Assembly: GCF_001428065.1 (NCBI RefSeq)
Contig: NZ_LMSE01000007.1
Location: 77,037-141,036 of the forward strand
DNA length: 64,000 nucleotides
Source: Nostocoides sp. Soil756
Lineage (GTDB): Bacteria; Actinomycetota; Actinomycetes; Actinomycetales; Dermatophilaceae
Direction of reading: 5' to 3'
Position numbers and translations under genes: made by a program. Position 1 is the stretch's first letter; each line of letters opens with the position of its first letter. Below the pieces are notes generated by a model. The model worked only from the letters and a program-made list of their open reading frames with translations. It was not told the DNA's origin and searched no databases. Positions 53,422 through 64,000 of this stretch are shown here, one piece after another.

Positions 53422-54173
53422 CGCACACTCTCCAGGCTGTGGTGGGGACGGGGGCGGACGGGCAGCCTCCGCAGCCACAGCCAGATGCCGTGGACCCGGA
53501 TGAGCCCGCTCACCCGCTGAGGCATCAGCGGGTACCGCACCACGGCCCTGGCCACGGCCGAGGTGGTCGCCCGCCTCGGCACGCCGGTCACGGTCGCGGT
53601 CACCAGTGGTTCGTCGCGGACGCGCAGTCGGATGGCCACGCCGACCGTGGAGGGGGTCAGGGTGAGACGGATGGCGTACTCACCGTCGACGTCGTTGAAG
53701 GGCGAGACGAAGAACTCCTTGCGGAGGTCGGCCCGCCCGGCCGCGTCGGGGCGCAGCACGTAGGCGTGCCGCTCGCCGTAGGTGTTGTGGACCTCGACCA
53801 GCACCGCCCGCAGGGCACCGCCGGGCGCGAAGACCCAGAACGCGCTCATCGGGTCGAAGACGTGGCCCAGGACGCGGGCGTGGGCCAGCATCACCACCCG
53901 GTCGCCGGGCGTGGTGTCGACGCCGTCGCGCTCGAGCACCCGCAGCACGTTGGCCTTCAGTGCGGGGATGCCGGGCTCGGCTGACAGGTGGTCCTCGCCG
54001 CGGAACGAGGCGAACGGGCGCAGCCACCGCGGCAGGCTCGGCATGGCGTCGAGGTCGACCAGCCACTGGGTGTGCCGGTTCGTGAAGGAGTGGTGCACCG
54101 GACGGAAGCGGGTGTGGTGGATCCGCCCGACGACGAGGGCCGGCAGCGGGGGGAGGTCGGCGGTGCTGGTCAC
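53418..54173 (-). CDS. DUF1365 protein
   Basis: 251 residues. GRIHHTRFRPVHHSFTNRHT at the start and VLGHVFDPMSAFWVF define DUF1365, nearly always next to an FAD amine oxidase and CFA synthase. The role in lipid modification is inferred. ATGA overlaps with both neighbours. Confidence 0.9.
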   Translation of the reverse strand: MTSTADLPPLPALVVGRIHHTRFRPVHHSFTNRHTQWLVDLDAMPSLPRWLRPFASFRGEDHLSAEPGIPALKANVLRVLERDGVDTTPGDRVVMLAHARVLGHVFDPMSAFWVFAPGGALRAVLVEVHNTYGERHAYVLRPDAAGRADLRKEFFVSPFNDVDGEYAIRLTLTPSTVGVAIRLRVRDEPLVTATVTGVPRRATTSAVARAVVRYPLMPQRVSGLIRVHGIWLWLRRLPVRPRPHHSLESVR

Positions 54174-55456
54174 CAGGTGACCCCGAAGGCGGCCGCCGCC
54201 TCGACGCCCGAGCGGCAGCCGTCCTCGTGGAAGCCCCAGCCCTGGTAGGCGCCCGCGAAGGCGGTCCGCTCGGTGGTGATCTCGGGGATGCGGCGCTGGG
54301 CGCGCACCGCGGCGAGGTCGTAGAGGGGGTGTGTGTACTGCATGGTGGCCACGACGCTAGCGGGGTCGATGCGCTCGGTGGCGTTGAGCGTCACGTAGAA
54401 CGGCTCACTCGCCGGCAGGCCCTGGAGGCGGTTCATCCAGTACGTGACGATCGCCCCGCGGGAGGGGTCGTCGCCCAGCAGGTAGTTCCACGACGAGCGG
54501 GCCAGCCGCGCCCTCGGCATGAGCGAGCCGTCGCGGTGCAGGACGGTCTCGTTGCGGCTGTAGCGGAACGCGCCCAGGACCTCCTTCTCGGCCGGGGTGG
54601 CGTCGGCCAGGAGCCGCAGGGCGTCGTCGGCGTGGGTGGCCAGCACCACCCGGTCGTAGCGGTCGAGCCGGCCCGCGGCGGTGCGGACCGCCACGCCGTC
54701 GTCGGTGCGGGTGACGGAGGTGACGGCGTCGCCGCTGCGCACGTCGGCCAGGCGGGCGGCCAGCGCGTCGACGTAGCTGCGCGAGCCCCCCACGACGGTC
54801 ATCCACTGCGGGGAGTCGCCCACCGAGAGCATCCCGTGGTGGGAGAGGAAGCGGAACAGGTAGCGGGCCGGGTAGTCGAGCGCGTCGCCCTCGCCGCTGG
54901 ACCACACGCACGCCACGACGGGGATGGCGTAGTAGCGGACGAACGACTCGGGGAAGCCGTGCTCGCGGATGAACTCGCCGTAGGTGGTGGTGTCCTCGTC
55001 GTCGCTCTGCTCGAGGAAGGCGCGCGCGAGCGTGTGGAACCGCTTGACGGCCCGCAGCATCCCCACGTACTCGCGGTCGAGGAGCTGGCGGGGGCGCGCC
55101 ACGAAGCCCTTGACCCCCCGCCCGCCCGCGTACTCGAGCCCGGTCGCCTCGTCGCGGATGGACATCGACATCTCGGTGTCATGGGTCTGCACGCCGAGCT
55201 CGCCGAAGAGGCGGCGCAGGTAGGGGTAGGTGCGGTCGTTGTGCACGATGAACCCGCTGTCGACCCGCAGGTCGCCGGCCGCGGTGGGCACGGTGTGGGT
55301 GTGGGCGTGGCCCCCGAGGCGGTCCTCGGCCTCGACCAGCGTCACGTCGTGGCGGGTGGCCAGGACATGGGCCGCCGTGAGCCCCGAGACCCCCGCCCCG
55401 ACGACGACGACGCGCTCGCGCGCCGGGGAGCGCTCGGAGATGGACAGGGCGGGCAT
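54170..55456 (-). CDS. FAD-dependent amine-oxidase-like protein
   Basis: 428 residues from ATG 55456, or 436 from ATG 55480. FAD motif VVVVGAGVSGLTAAHVLATR, DRLGGHAHTHTV and a C-terminal FAGAYQGWGFHEDGCRSG. It belongs to the amine oxidase/phytoene desaturase-like group found with CFA synthase in ChrR/LitR regulons; Rhodobacter relatives take part in furan fatty-acid formation. First gene of the leftward operon and divergent from the LitR gene. Confidence 0.88.
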   Translation of the reverse strand: MPALSISERSPARERVVVVGAGVSGLTAAHVLATRHDVTLVEAEDRLGGHAHTHTVPTAAGDLRVDSGFIVHNDRTYPYLRRLFGELGVQTHDTEMSMSIRDEATGLEYAGGRGVKGFVARPRQLLDREYVGMLRAVKRFHTLARAFLEQSDDEDTTTYGEFIREHGFPESFVRYYAIPVVACVWSSGEGDALDYPARYLFRFLSHHGMLSVGDSPQWMTVVGGSRSYVDALAARLADVRSGDAVTSVTRTDDGVAVRTAAGRLDRYDRVVLATHADDALRLLADATPAEKEVLGAFRYSRNETVLHRDGSLMPRARLARSSWNYLLGDDPSRGAIVTYWMNRLQGLPASEPFYVTLNATERIDPASVVATMQYTHPLYDLAAVRAQRRIPEITTERTAFAGAYQGWGFHEDGCRSGVEAAAAFGVTW

Positions 55457-55480
55457 GGTCACGACCGTAGAACCTTCCAT

Positions 55481-55510
55481 GAAGTTTCGTCAAAGGTTTG
55501 TCAAATCTAG
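55481..55510. promoter_or_regulatory. LitR/CarH operator candidate
   Basis: Two direct TTYGTCAAA elements 11 bp apart (TTTCGTCAAAGGTTTGTCAA) in the 77-bp divergent promoter region between the amine oxidase and MerR-type regulator. One-turn spacing fits a MerR-family oligomer. A 15-bp identical sequence occurs at 13-27 of the window. Confidence 0.55.
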
Positions 55511-55533
55511 GGGCACGACGTACCGTCGTGTCC

Positions 55534-56637
55534 ATGAGACGTTCGGCTCCACCCTCGATGCGGATTGGCGAGCTCGCGACCCGGGTCGGCGTGAGCACCC
55601 ACGTCCTCCGGGCCTGGGAGTCGCGCTACGCCCTCCTCACCCCGACCCGCTCACAGGGCGGCTACCGCCTCTACGGCGCCGACGACGAGCGCCGGGTCCG
55701 CGAGGTGCTCAGTCTGCGCGACCAGGGCGTCAGCGCGATGGAGGCCGCCCGCCAGGTGCTGGCCGCCGAGCGCGCCGGCACCGCCGCGGCCACCGGCATC
55801 GCCGCCGAGCCCGGGCCCGACGACGCGCAGTCCCCGGAGGATGCCGAGTCGAGGCTGCGGCTCGACCCGCCGCTGCTCGTCGCCCAGCTGCTCGACGCCA
55901 TCACCGCCCTCGACGAGGACCGCGCCCACGCCGTCCTCGACACCGCCTTCCTCGACCGCTCGGTCGAGAGCGCCGTCGTCGACGTCCTCGTCCCGTTCTT
56001 CGTGCGGGTCGGCGAGATGTGGGAGCTCGGCCGCATCGGCATCGCCCAGGAGCACTTCGCCAGCAGCCTCGTCCGTCGCCGGCTGGGAGCCCTGTCGATG
56101 ACCTGGGGCCTGGGCACCGGCCCGATCGCCGTCCTGGCCTGCCCCCCGGGGGAGTTCCACGACATCATCCTCATGAGCTTCGGCGTGCTGCTCGGCCGGG
56201 CCGGATGGCGGGTCCGCTACCTCGGCGAGGACACCCCCATCCCGTCGCTGGTGTCGGCCTGCCGCCTCACCAAGCCCGACGCCGTGGTGCTGGCCTCGCG
56301 CCGGCCGTCCGGCTTCCGGGCCCACGCCCGCCAGCTCAAGGCCCTGCACGAGCAGCACCCGCTGTGGATCGCGGGCCGGGGCACCACGCCCCGGGTCCTC
56401 ACCGAGATCGGCTGCCACCACCTCGGGCCCGACATCGTGGCCGACGTGGCGCTGCTCACCGAGGCGGCGCGAGCACGGCGGCGGGCCGCGGAGTCCGCGG
56501 CCCGGGAGTCCGCCGCCCGGGAGTCCGCGACCCGCCAGGGTGCGGCGCTCGAGGCCGCGGCCTCCGAGGGCGCCGGCCTCGAGGCCGAGGATGCCAGGCC
56601 ATCCGGGGCGCGGTCGGACTCCGAACCGCTTGCGTGA
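55534..56637 (+). CDS. litR: B12-dependent MerR photoregulator (LitR/CarH-like)
   Basis: 367 residues from ATG 55534; another ATG at 55558. An N-terminal MerR helix-turn-helix (IGELATRVGVSTHVLRAWESRYALLTP) precedes a helical and B12-binding domain with the CarH W-x9-EH motif in MWELGRIGIAQEHFAS and the cobalamin-His region GEFHDIILM. Such proteins repress in the dark and release DNA when light breaks the adenosylcobalamin bond. The C-terminal 60 residues are AAESAARE-type repeats of no known function. It should control both flanking operons. Confidence 0.9.
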   Translation: MRRSAPPSMRIGELATRVGVSTHVLRAWESRYALLTPTRSQGGYRLYGADDERRVREVLSLRDQGVSAMEAARQVLAAERAGTAAATGIAAEPGPDDAQSPEDAESRLRLDPPLLVAQLLDAITALDEDRAHAVLDTAFLDRSVESAVVDVLVPFFVRVGEMWELGRIGIAQEHFASSLVRRRLGALSMTWGLGTGPIAVLACPPGEFHDIILMSFGVLLGRAGWRVRYLGEDTPIPSLVSACRLTKPDAVVLASRRPSGFRAHARQLKALHEQHPLWIAGRGTTPRVLTEIGCHHLGPDIVADVALLTEAARARRRAAESAARESAARESATRQGAALEAAASEGAGLEAEDARPSGARSDSEPLA

Positions 56638-56680
56638 CCTCGCGGCACCCCCGCGCCCGCACCCGACGCCAGGAGCACCC

Positions 56681-57982
56681 ATGACGATGACCGACCAGGC
56701 CACCACCGCGCCGACCACCCGCTCGGCCGGGGTCGCGGGGCGGATCGAGGCCGCGCTGCGCCCCCTCATCGCGGGGCCGTTGCCGGTGCGCCTGCGGGCC
56801 TGGGACGGCTCTGAGGCGGGCCCGGCCGACGGCACCCTCGTCGAGCTGCGCACCCCGCAGGCCCTCACCCGGCTGCTGTGGCACCCGGGCGAGCTGGGCG
56901 CCGCCCAGGCCTACGTCACCGGTGAGCTCGAGGTCGAGGGCGACATCGGCGACGCGCTCGACCTCGTGCGCGAGACCGTCGCCGCCCGCAACATCCCGCC
57001 GCTGACGGCCTCCCGGGTCGGCCGGCTGCTGCCCGACCTCGTGCGGCTCGCCCGCGACACCGGCGCCCTCGCCCGGCCGCCGGCGCCACCGGCCACGCAG
57101 GCCGTCATCAAGGGCCGCCTGCACTCGCTCGCCCGCGACCGCGCCTCGATCAGCCACCACTACGACCTGTCGAACGACTTCTACCAGTTCCTGCTCGACC
57201 CGCACATGGCGTACTCGTCGGCCTACTTCGTCGACGGCCCCGACATGCCGCTCGAGGCCGCGCAGGCCGCCAAGCTCGACCTGGTCTGCCGCAAGGTCGG
57301 ACTCACCGAGGGCACCCGCTTCCTCGACATCGGGTGCGGCTGGGGCTCGCTCTCGCTGTACGCGGCCGAGCACTTCGGGGCCCAGGTCACCGGCGTCACC
57401 ATCGCGGCCGAGCAGAAGGCCTTCATCGACAACCGGATCCGCGAGCGCGGCCTCGAGGACCGCGTGCAGATCCAGCTGCGCGACTACCGCCAGATCGACT
57501 CCGGGCCCTACGACGCGGTCGCCTCGCTCGAGATGGGCGAGCACGTCGGCGAGAAGAACTACGCCACCTACGCCTCGGTGCTGCACCGCAGCGTCAAGCC
57601 CGGCGGCTACGTCCTGGTGCAGCAGATGTCGCGCCGCGGCGTGCACCCCGGCGGCGGCCCCTTCATCGAGCAGTTCATCGCGCCCGACATGACCATGCGC
57701 CCGGTCGGCGAGACCCTGAACTACCTCCAGGACGCCGGCTTCGAGGTCCGCGGCGTCCACGCACTGCGCGAGCACTACGTGTGGACCGTCGACGCCTGGC
57801 ACCGCACCCTCGAGGAGAACTGGGACCGCGCCGTCGAGCTCATCGGCGAGGAGGGCGCGCGGGTCTGGCGCCTCTATCTGGTGGGCGGCTCGCAGGCCTT
57901 CCGCGACAACCGGATGGGCGTCGACCAGCTGCTGCTGCGCCGCCCCGGCGGCCCCGCCGTCGTCTCGGACCCGGCGCGCTGA
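56681..57982 (+). CDS. Cyclopropane-fatty-acyl-phospholipid synthase-like (2)
   Basis: 433 residues from ATG 56681 with AGGAG upstream. SISHHYDLSNDFYQFLLDPHMAYSS, FLDIGCGWGSLSLYAAEHFG and SLEMGEHVGEKNYATYA are CFA synthase motifs. It is distinct from the paralogue at 52177, so the two may carry out different methyl/methylene transfers. Its stop overlaps the next ATG (TGATG). Confidence 0.92.
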   Translation: MTMTDQATTAPTTRSAGVAGRIEAALRPLIAGPLPVRLRAWDGSEAGPADGTLVELRTPQALTRLLWHPGELGAAQAYVTGELEVEGDIGDALDLVRETVAARNIPPLTASRVGRLLPDLVRLARDTGALARPPAPPATQAVIKGRLHSLARDRASISHHYDLSNDFYQFLLDPHMAYSSAYFVDGPDMPLEAAQAAKLDLVCRKVGLTEGTRFLDIGCGWGSLSLYAAEHFGAQVTGVTIAAEQKAFIDNRIRERGLEDRVQIQLRDYRQIDSGPYDAVASLEMGEHVGEKNYATYASVLHRSVKPGGYVLVQQMSRRGVHPGGGPFIEQFIAPDMTMRPVGETLNYLQDAGFEVRGVHALREHYVWTVDAWHRTLEENWDRAVELIGEEGARVWRLYLVGGSQAFRDNRMGVDQLLLRRPGGPAVVSDPAR

Positions 57983-58779
57983 TGGGCGCCGGGTTCTCGG
58001 GCGGGACGCTCGTCGCGGTGCTGCTGGCCTCGGCGCTGACGTCCTTCGTCGCCATGGCCGTCACGGCCGTGGTGGCGCGCAGCCGCGGCAAGTACGCGGT
58101 CGTCGACATCACCTGGGGGCTGGTCTTCGTCGCCATCGGGTGGGTCGCCTACCTCGTGGGGCAGCACTCGGCCCGCTCGCTGCTGCTGGCGGTGCTGGTC
58201 ACCCTGTGGGGCGGCCGGCTCGCGTGGCACATCCGCGGGCGGGCGCTCGGCCAGGGCGAGGACCCCCGCTACGAGAAGCTGCTGTCGGCCGTGCCGCCCG
58301 AGCAGCGCTTCCGCTACGCCCTGGTGCGCATCTTCGGCACCCAGGGCGTCGCGGCCTGGTTCGTCTCGCTGCCGCTGCAGGTCGCCGCGGCGACCTACTC
58401 GGCGCTGGGCTGGGTCGCGGCCCTCGGCGTGGTCGTCTGGCTGGTCGGGGTGACCTTCGAGGGGGTGGGCGACGCGCAGCTCAAGGCGTTCAAGGCCGAC
58501 CCCTCCAACAAGGGCAAGGTCATGGACCGGGGCCTGTGGGCCTGGACGCGGCATCCCAACTACTTCGGCGACTCCGCCGTCTGGTGGGGGATGTGGGTGA
58601 TCGCCGCCGGGGCCTGGCCTGGCGTGCTGACGGTGCTCTCGCCGGTGGTCATGACGTACTTCCTGGCGTTCGCCACCGGAGCGCGGCTGCTGGAGTCCGA
58701 GATGTCGAAGCGGCCCGGGTACCCCGACTACATGGAGCGCACCAGCATGTTCTTCCCGCTGCCCCCGAAGAAGCGCTGA
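57982..58779 (+). CDS. DUF1295 membrane protein
   Basis: 265 residues, six to seven TM helices. The steroid-reductase-like C-terminus has DRGLWAWTRHPNYFGDSAVWWGMW and the preceding DPSNKGKVMDRG, which define DUF1295. The family resembles C-14/5-alpha reductases and may act on membrane lipid double bonds. Second gene after CFA synthase 2. Confidence 0.9.
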   Translation: MGAGFSGGTLVAVLLASALTSFVAMAVTAVVARSRGKYAVVDITWGLVFVAIGWVAYLVGQHSARSLLLAVLVTLWGGRLAWHIRGRALGQGEDPRYEKLLSAVPPEQRFRYALVRIFGTQGVAAWFVSLPLQVAAATYSALGWVAALGVVVWLVGVTFEGVGDAQLKAFKADPSNKGKVMDRGLWAWTRHPNYFGDSAVWWGMWVIAAGAWPGVLTVLSPVVMTYFLAFATGARLLESEMSKRPGYPDYMERTSMFFPLPPKKR

Positions 58780-61725
<2,946 letters not shown>

Positions 61726-61766
61726 CCCGGCGCTCGCCCGGTCCCGGCGTGCGACAGGATGGGCGC

Positions 61767-62990
61767 ATGGCCTTCGACGTCGAGCGCATCCGGTCGCACT
61801 TCCCTGCCCTGGCCGAGGGCCTGGCGCACTTCGACGGGCCCGGCGGCAGCCAGACCCCGGACGTCGTGGGCGCCGCCGTCGCGGGCACCCTCACCGCGGC
61901 CATCAGCAACAAGGGCGTCGTCACCGCCTCCGAGCGCCGTGCTTCCGCCGTGGTGGCGGACTGCCGCCAGGCCATGGCCGATCTCCTGGGCGCCGACCCG
62001 CGCGGCATCGTCTTCGGCCGCAGCGCCACCTCGCTGACCTACGACGTCTCGCGCGCCCTGGCCAAGCAGTGGGGTCCCGGCGACGAGGTCGTGGTGACCC
62101 GGCTCGACCACGACTCGAACATCCGCCCCTGGGTGCAGGCCGCCGAGTCCGCCGGCGCCACCGTGCGCTGGGCCGACTTCGACCCCGCCACCGGCGAGCT
62201 CACTGTCGCCGACATCGAGGCCGTGCTCTCCGAGCGCACCCGGCTGGTGGCCACGACCGCGGCCTCGAACCTCATCGGCACCCGCCCCCCGACCCGCCAG
62301 ATCTCCGACGCCGTGCACGCGGTGGGCGCGCTGCACTGGGTCGACGGGGTGCACGCCACCGCGCACGCCTCGGTCGACCTGCGGGGCCTCGGCGCCGACG
62401 TCTGGACCTGCTCGCCCTACAAGTTCCTGGGCCCGCACTGCGGGGTCCTGGCGGCCGACCCCACGCTGCTCGAGACCCTCCACCCCGACAAGCTGCTCCC
62501 CTCGGCCGACACCGTGCCCGAGCGCTTCGAGCTGGGCACCCTCCCGTACGAGCTGATGGCCGGCGCCACCGCCGCTGTCGACTTCCTCGCCGGGATGGAC
62601 GACCTCGACACCCCGGTCACGGCCGCCGACCGCCGCGAGCGTCTCGTGGCCTCGTTCGCCGCTCTGGAGGCCCACGAGGAGTCGCTGCTGGCCGTCCTCG
62701 AGCCGGCCCTGCGCGCGATGCCCGGAGTCACGGTGCACTCCAACGCGGCCCACCGCACCCCCACCCTGCTGTTCACCGTCGAGGGCGTCGACGGGATGGA
62801 CGTCTACCGCGGGCTGGCCGAGCACGGGGTCAACGCCCCGGCCAGCAGCTTCTACGCGCTCGAGTGCTCGCGGCATCTCGGCCTCGGCGACGGCGGCGGG
62901 GTCCGCGTGGGGCTGGCGCCCTACACCAACCGCGACGACGTCGACCGGCTGCTGGCCGGGGTGGCCGACGTCATCGGGTCCCGGGGCTGA
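61767..62990 (+). CDS. Cysteine desulfurase-like (class V) aminotransferase
   Basis: 407 residues. Class V PLP fold with HDSNIRPW, VDGVHATAHASVDL and the PLP-Lys in CSPYKFLGPHCG. A cysteine desulfurase-like or CsdA-like role is plausible, but the active-site Cys loop common in SufS is not obvious. Its 3' end overlaps the convergent DUF1990 gene by 20 bp. Confidence 0.87.
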   Translation: MAFDVERIRSHFPALAEGLAHFDGPGGSQTPDVVGAAVAGTLTAAISNKGVVTASERRASAVVADCRQAMADLLGADPRGIVFGRSATSLTYDVSRALAKQWGPGDEVVVTRLDHDSNIRPWVQAAESAGATVRWADFDPATGELTVADIEAVLSERTRLVATTAASNLIGTRPPTRQISDAVHAVGALHWVDGVHATAHASVDLRGLGADVWTCSPYKFLGPHCGVLAADPTLLETLHPDKLLPSADTVPERFELGTLPYELMAGATAAVDFLAGMDDLDTPVTAADRRERLVASFAALEAHEESLLAVLEPALRAMPGVTVHSNAAHRTPTLLFTVEGVDGMDVYRGLAEHGVNAPASSFYALECSRHLGLGDGGGVRVGLAPYTNRDDVDRLLAGVADVIGSRG

Positions 62991-63522
62991 GCGGCAGCGC
63001 CCGCAGATAGCGCCGGGTGTAGACCTCCTGCACCCGGCGGGTGACCGGCGCCCCCCACCGCGACAGCAGGATGCCGGGCCGCGAGAACGCGCGGACGTGG
63101 GCCCGCACGGTGCCGTCGGGGTCGAGGACGACCTCGAACAGCTCCTCGCCGCTCTCGGGATGCCCCGGGAGCGTCCCGTAGGCGAACCCGCGGCGCCGCG
63201 GCTCGTCGACGACGTAGACCACCCGCACCGGCACGTCGGCCGGCCACCAGCCGATCCGCAGGGCAGCCTCGTCGCCGGGCGCCACCGGGCGCCCCTCCGC
63301 CGTCGTCGTCGTGCGGATCCGGATGCCCGCACCCCGCTGCATCCCCCACCGCTGCACGTCGTCGCCGGCCCGCTCGAAGAGCGCGCTGCCGGTGCCGATG
63401 ACCGCCCACCGGTCCACGGCCCGGAAGCCCGCGGGCGGCCGGTCGAGGAGGTCGTCGCGCGCGGTGGCGCCGACGTCGGGGTAGGTGAGAGCGGCGGGAG
63501 CAGGGTCGCGCGGACGGGCCAT
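62971..63522 (-). CDS. DUF1990 protein
   Basis: 183 residues from ATG 63522 (63549 also possible). LTYPDVGATARDDLLDRPPAG and FAYGTLPGHPESGEELFEV are typical of DUF1990. Unknown function. Convergent with the PLP enzyme and divergent from the PHP gene. Confidence 0.85.
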   Translation of the reverse strand: MARPRDPAPAALTYPDVGATARDDLLDRPPAGFRAVDRWAVIGTGSALFERAGDDVQRWGMQRGAGIRIRTTTTAEGRPVAPGDEAALRIGWWPADVPVRVVYVVDEPRRRGFAYGTLPGHPESGEELFEVVLDPDGTVRAHVRAFSRPGILLSRWGAPVTRRVQEVYTRRYLRALPLSPGTR

Positions 63523-63602
63523 GCCGGCATCGTCGCACCGGGCCGCCATGCGGTCGCTCCGGGGGCCCGCCCGGCACCACCGGCTATGACAGCATCGGGC
63601 GC

Positions 63603-64000
63603 ATGGTCGCGCTGCTCGAGCCCCTGCAGGCCCCGGTCGAGCCGGTCGACGCCCTGCGCCGCATCGCCTTCCTGCTCGAGCGCACCCGGGCCGGCACCTA
63701 CCGGGTCGAGGCGTTCCGCAACGCGGTGAAGACCCTGCGCACCGTGGACGGCGCCGAGCTCCCGGCGCGGGCCGAGGCCGGCACCCTCCAGGAGCTCGAC
63801 GGCATCGGCAAGTCCACCTCCGGCGTCATCGCCGAGGCTCTCGCGGGCGAGCTGCCGGCGTACCTGGCCTCGCTGCAGGAGAAGGCCGGCGGCCCGCTCG
63901 TCGAGGGCGGCGGCGAGCTCTACGGGCTGCTGCGCGGCGACTGCCACCTGCACTCCGACTGGAGCGACGGCGGCTCCCCCATCGACGAGATGGTCCTTAC
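63603..64000 (+). CDS. PHP domain protein (PolX-like), partial
   Basis: The first 132 residues only; the gene runs off the window. A helix-hairpin-helix region (LERTRAGTYRVEAFRNAVK, LDGIGKSTSGVI) precedes the PHP metal motif LRGDCHLHSDWSDGGSP. These features match the PHP/PolX family of DNA polymerase beta-like or phosphoesterase proteins. Confidence 0.85.
   Translation, partial: MVALLEPLQAPVEPVDALRRIAFLLERTRAGTYRVEAFRNAVKTLRTVDGAELPARAEAGTLQELDGIGKSTSGVIAEALAGELPAYLASLQEKAGGPLVEGGGELYGLLRGDCHLHSDWSDGGSPIDEMVL

Overview
The window is high-GC (about 70%) DNA with actinobacterial gene content: a DUF4193 protein, a GuaB1-type IMP dehydrogenase relative, a CsoR copper regulator, system II cytochrome c biogenesis, and dense GTGA/ATGA-overlapping operons. 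An Intrasporangiaceae-like member of the Micrococcales is my best guess, but no taxonomic marker such as 16S rRNA is present.

Layout. (1) 1-626: core chromosome with a DUF4193 gene and an intact tRNA-Lys(TTT). (2) 627-40380: a composite genomic island. The 3' 44 bp of the tRNA-Lys gene is repeated at 5774-5817, 32492-32535 and 40336-40379, dividing the island into three tandem units of 5.2, 26.7 and 7.8 kb. All three units share a left end and a right end with arm-like repeats at near-constant distances from the 44-bp core, and each ends with an intact or decayed mntA-hepT toxin-antitoxin pair. No integrase gene is visible. (3) 40381-64000: ordinary chromosome with sulfur amino acid metabolism, a Mn-riboswitch/UPF0016 gene, a TerC gene, a B12-dependent LitR/CarH photo-regulon cluster, GuaB1 and a PHP-domain protein cut by the window edge.

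Cargo. Unit 1 holds remnants of a secreted polymorphic toxin (HNH C-terminus plus immunity proteins), intact mntA-hepT and an intact ISL3-family insertion sequence with an 8-bp target duplication. Unit 2 carries a two-component system co-transcribed with a membrane-arm-only complex I operon (nuoA, a degenerate NuoB-NuoD fusion, nuoH, J, K, L, M, N). No electron-input subunits are present. Next come copper homeostasis (copA, copZ, csoR with two operators), a multicopper oxidase with a small coupled membrane protein, a nickel/cobalt permease, a rhodanese lipoprotein, DUF305, a TlpA-CcdA-ResB-CcsA haem/thiol module, a potassium-channel-like protein, DUF302 and DUF3105. Unit 3 is an Rhs toxin graveyard: three glycine-zipper C-terminal toxin modules, each paired with a membrane immunity protein, framed by ISL3 copies.

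Working together. The unit 2 cargo looks like one envelope/copper stress and energy-coupling package. The ion-translocating nuo module has lost its redox residues and gained Met- and His-rich stretches, which suggests a role other than NADH oxidation. That role is inference only. The LitR cluster on the right (photolyase, two cyclopropane-fatty-acid-synthase-like enzymes, DUF1365, FAD oxidase, DUF1295, SRPBCC, epimerase, CPBP protease) fits a light/singlet-oxygen response that alters membrane lipids.
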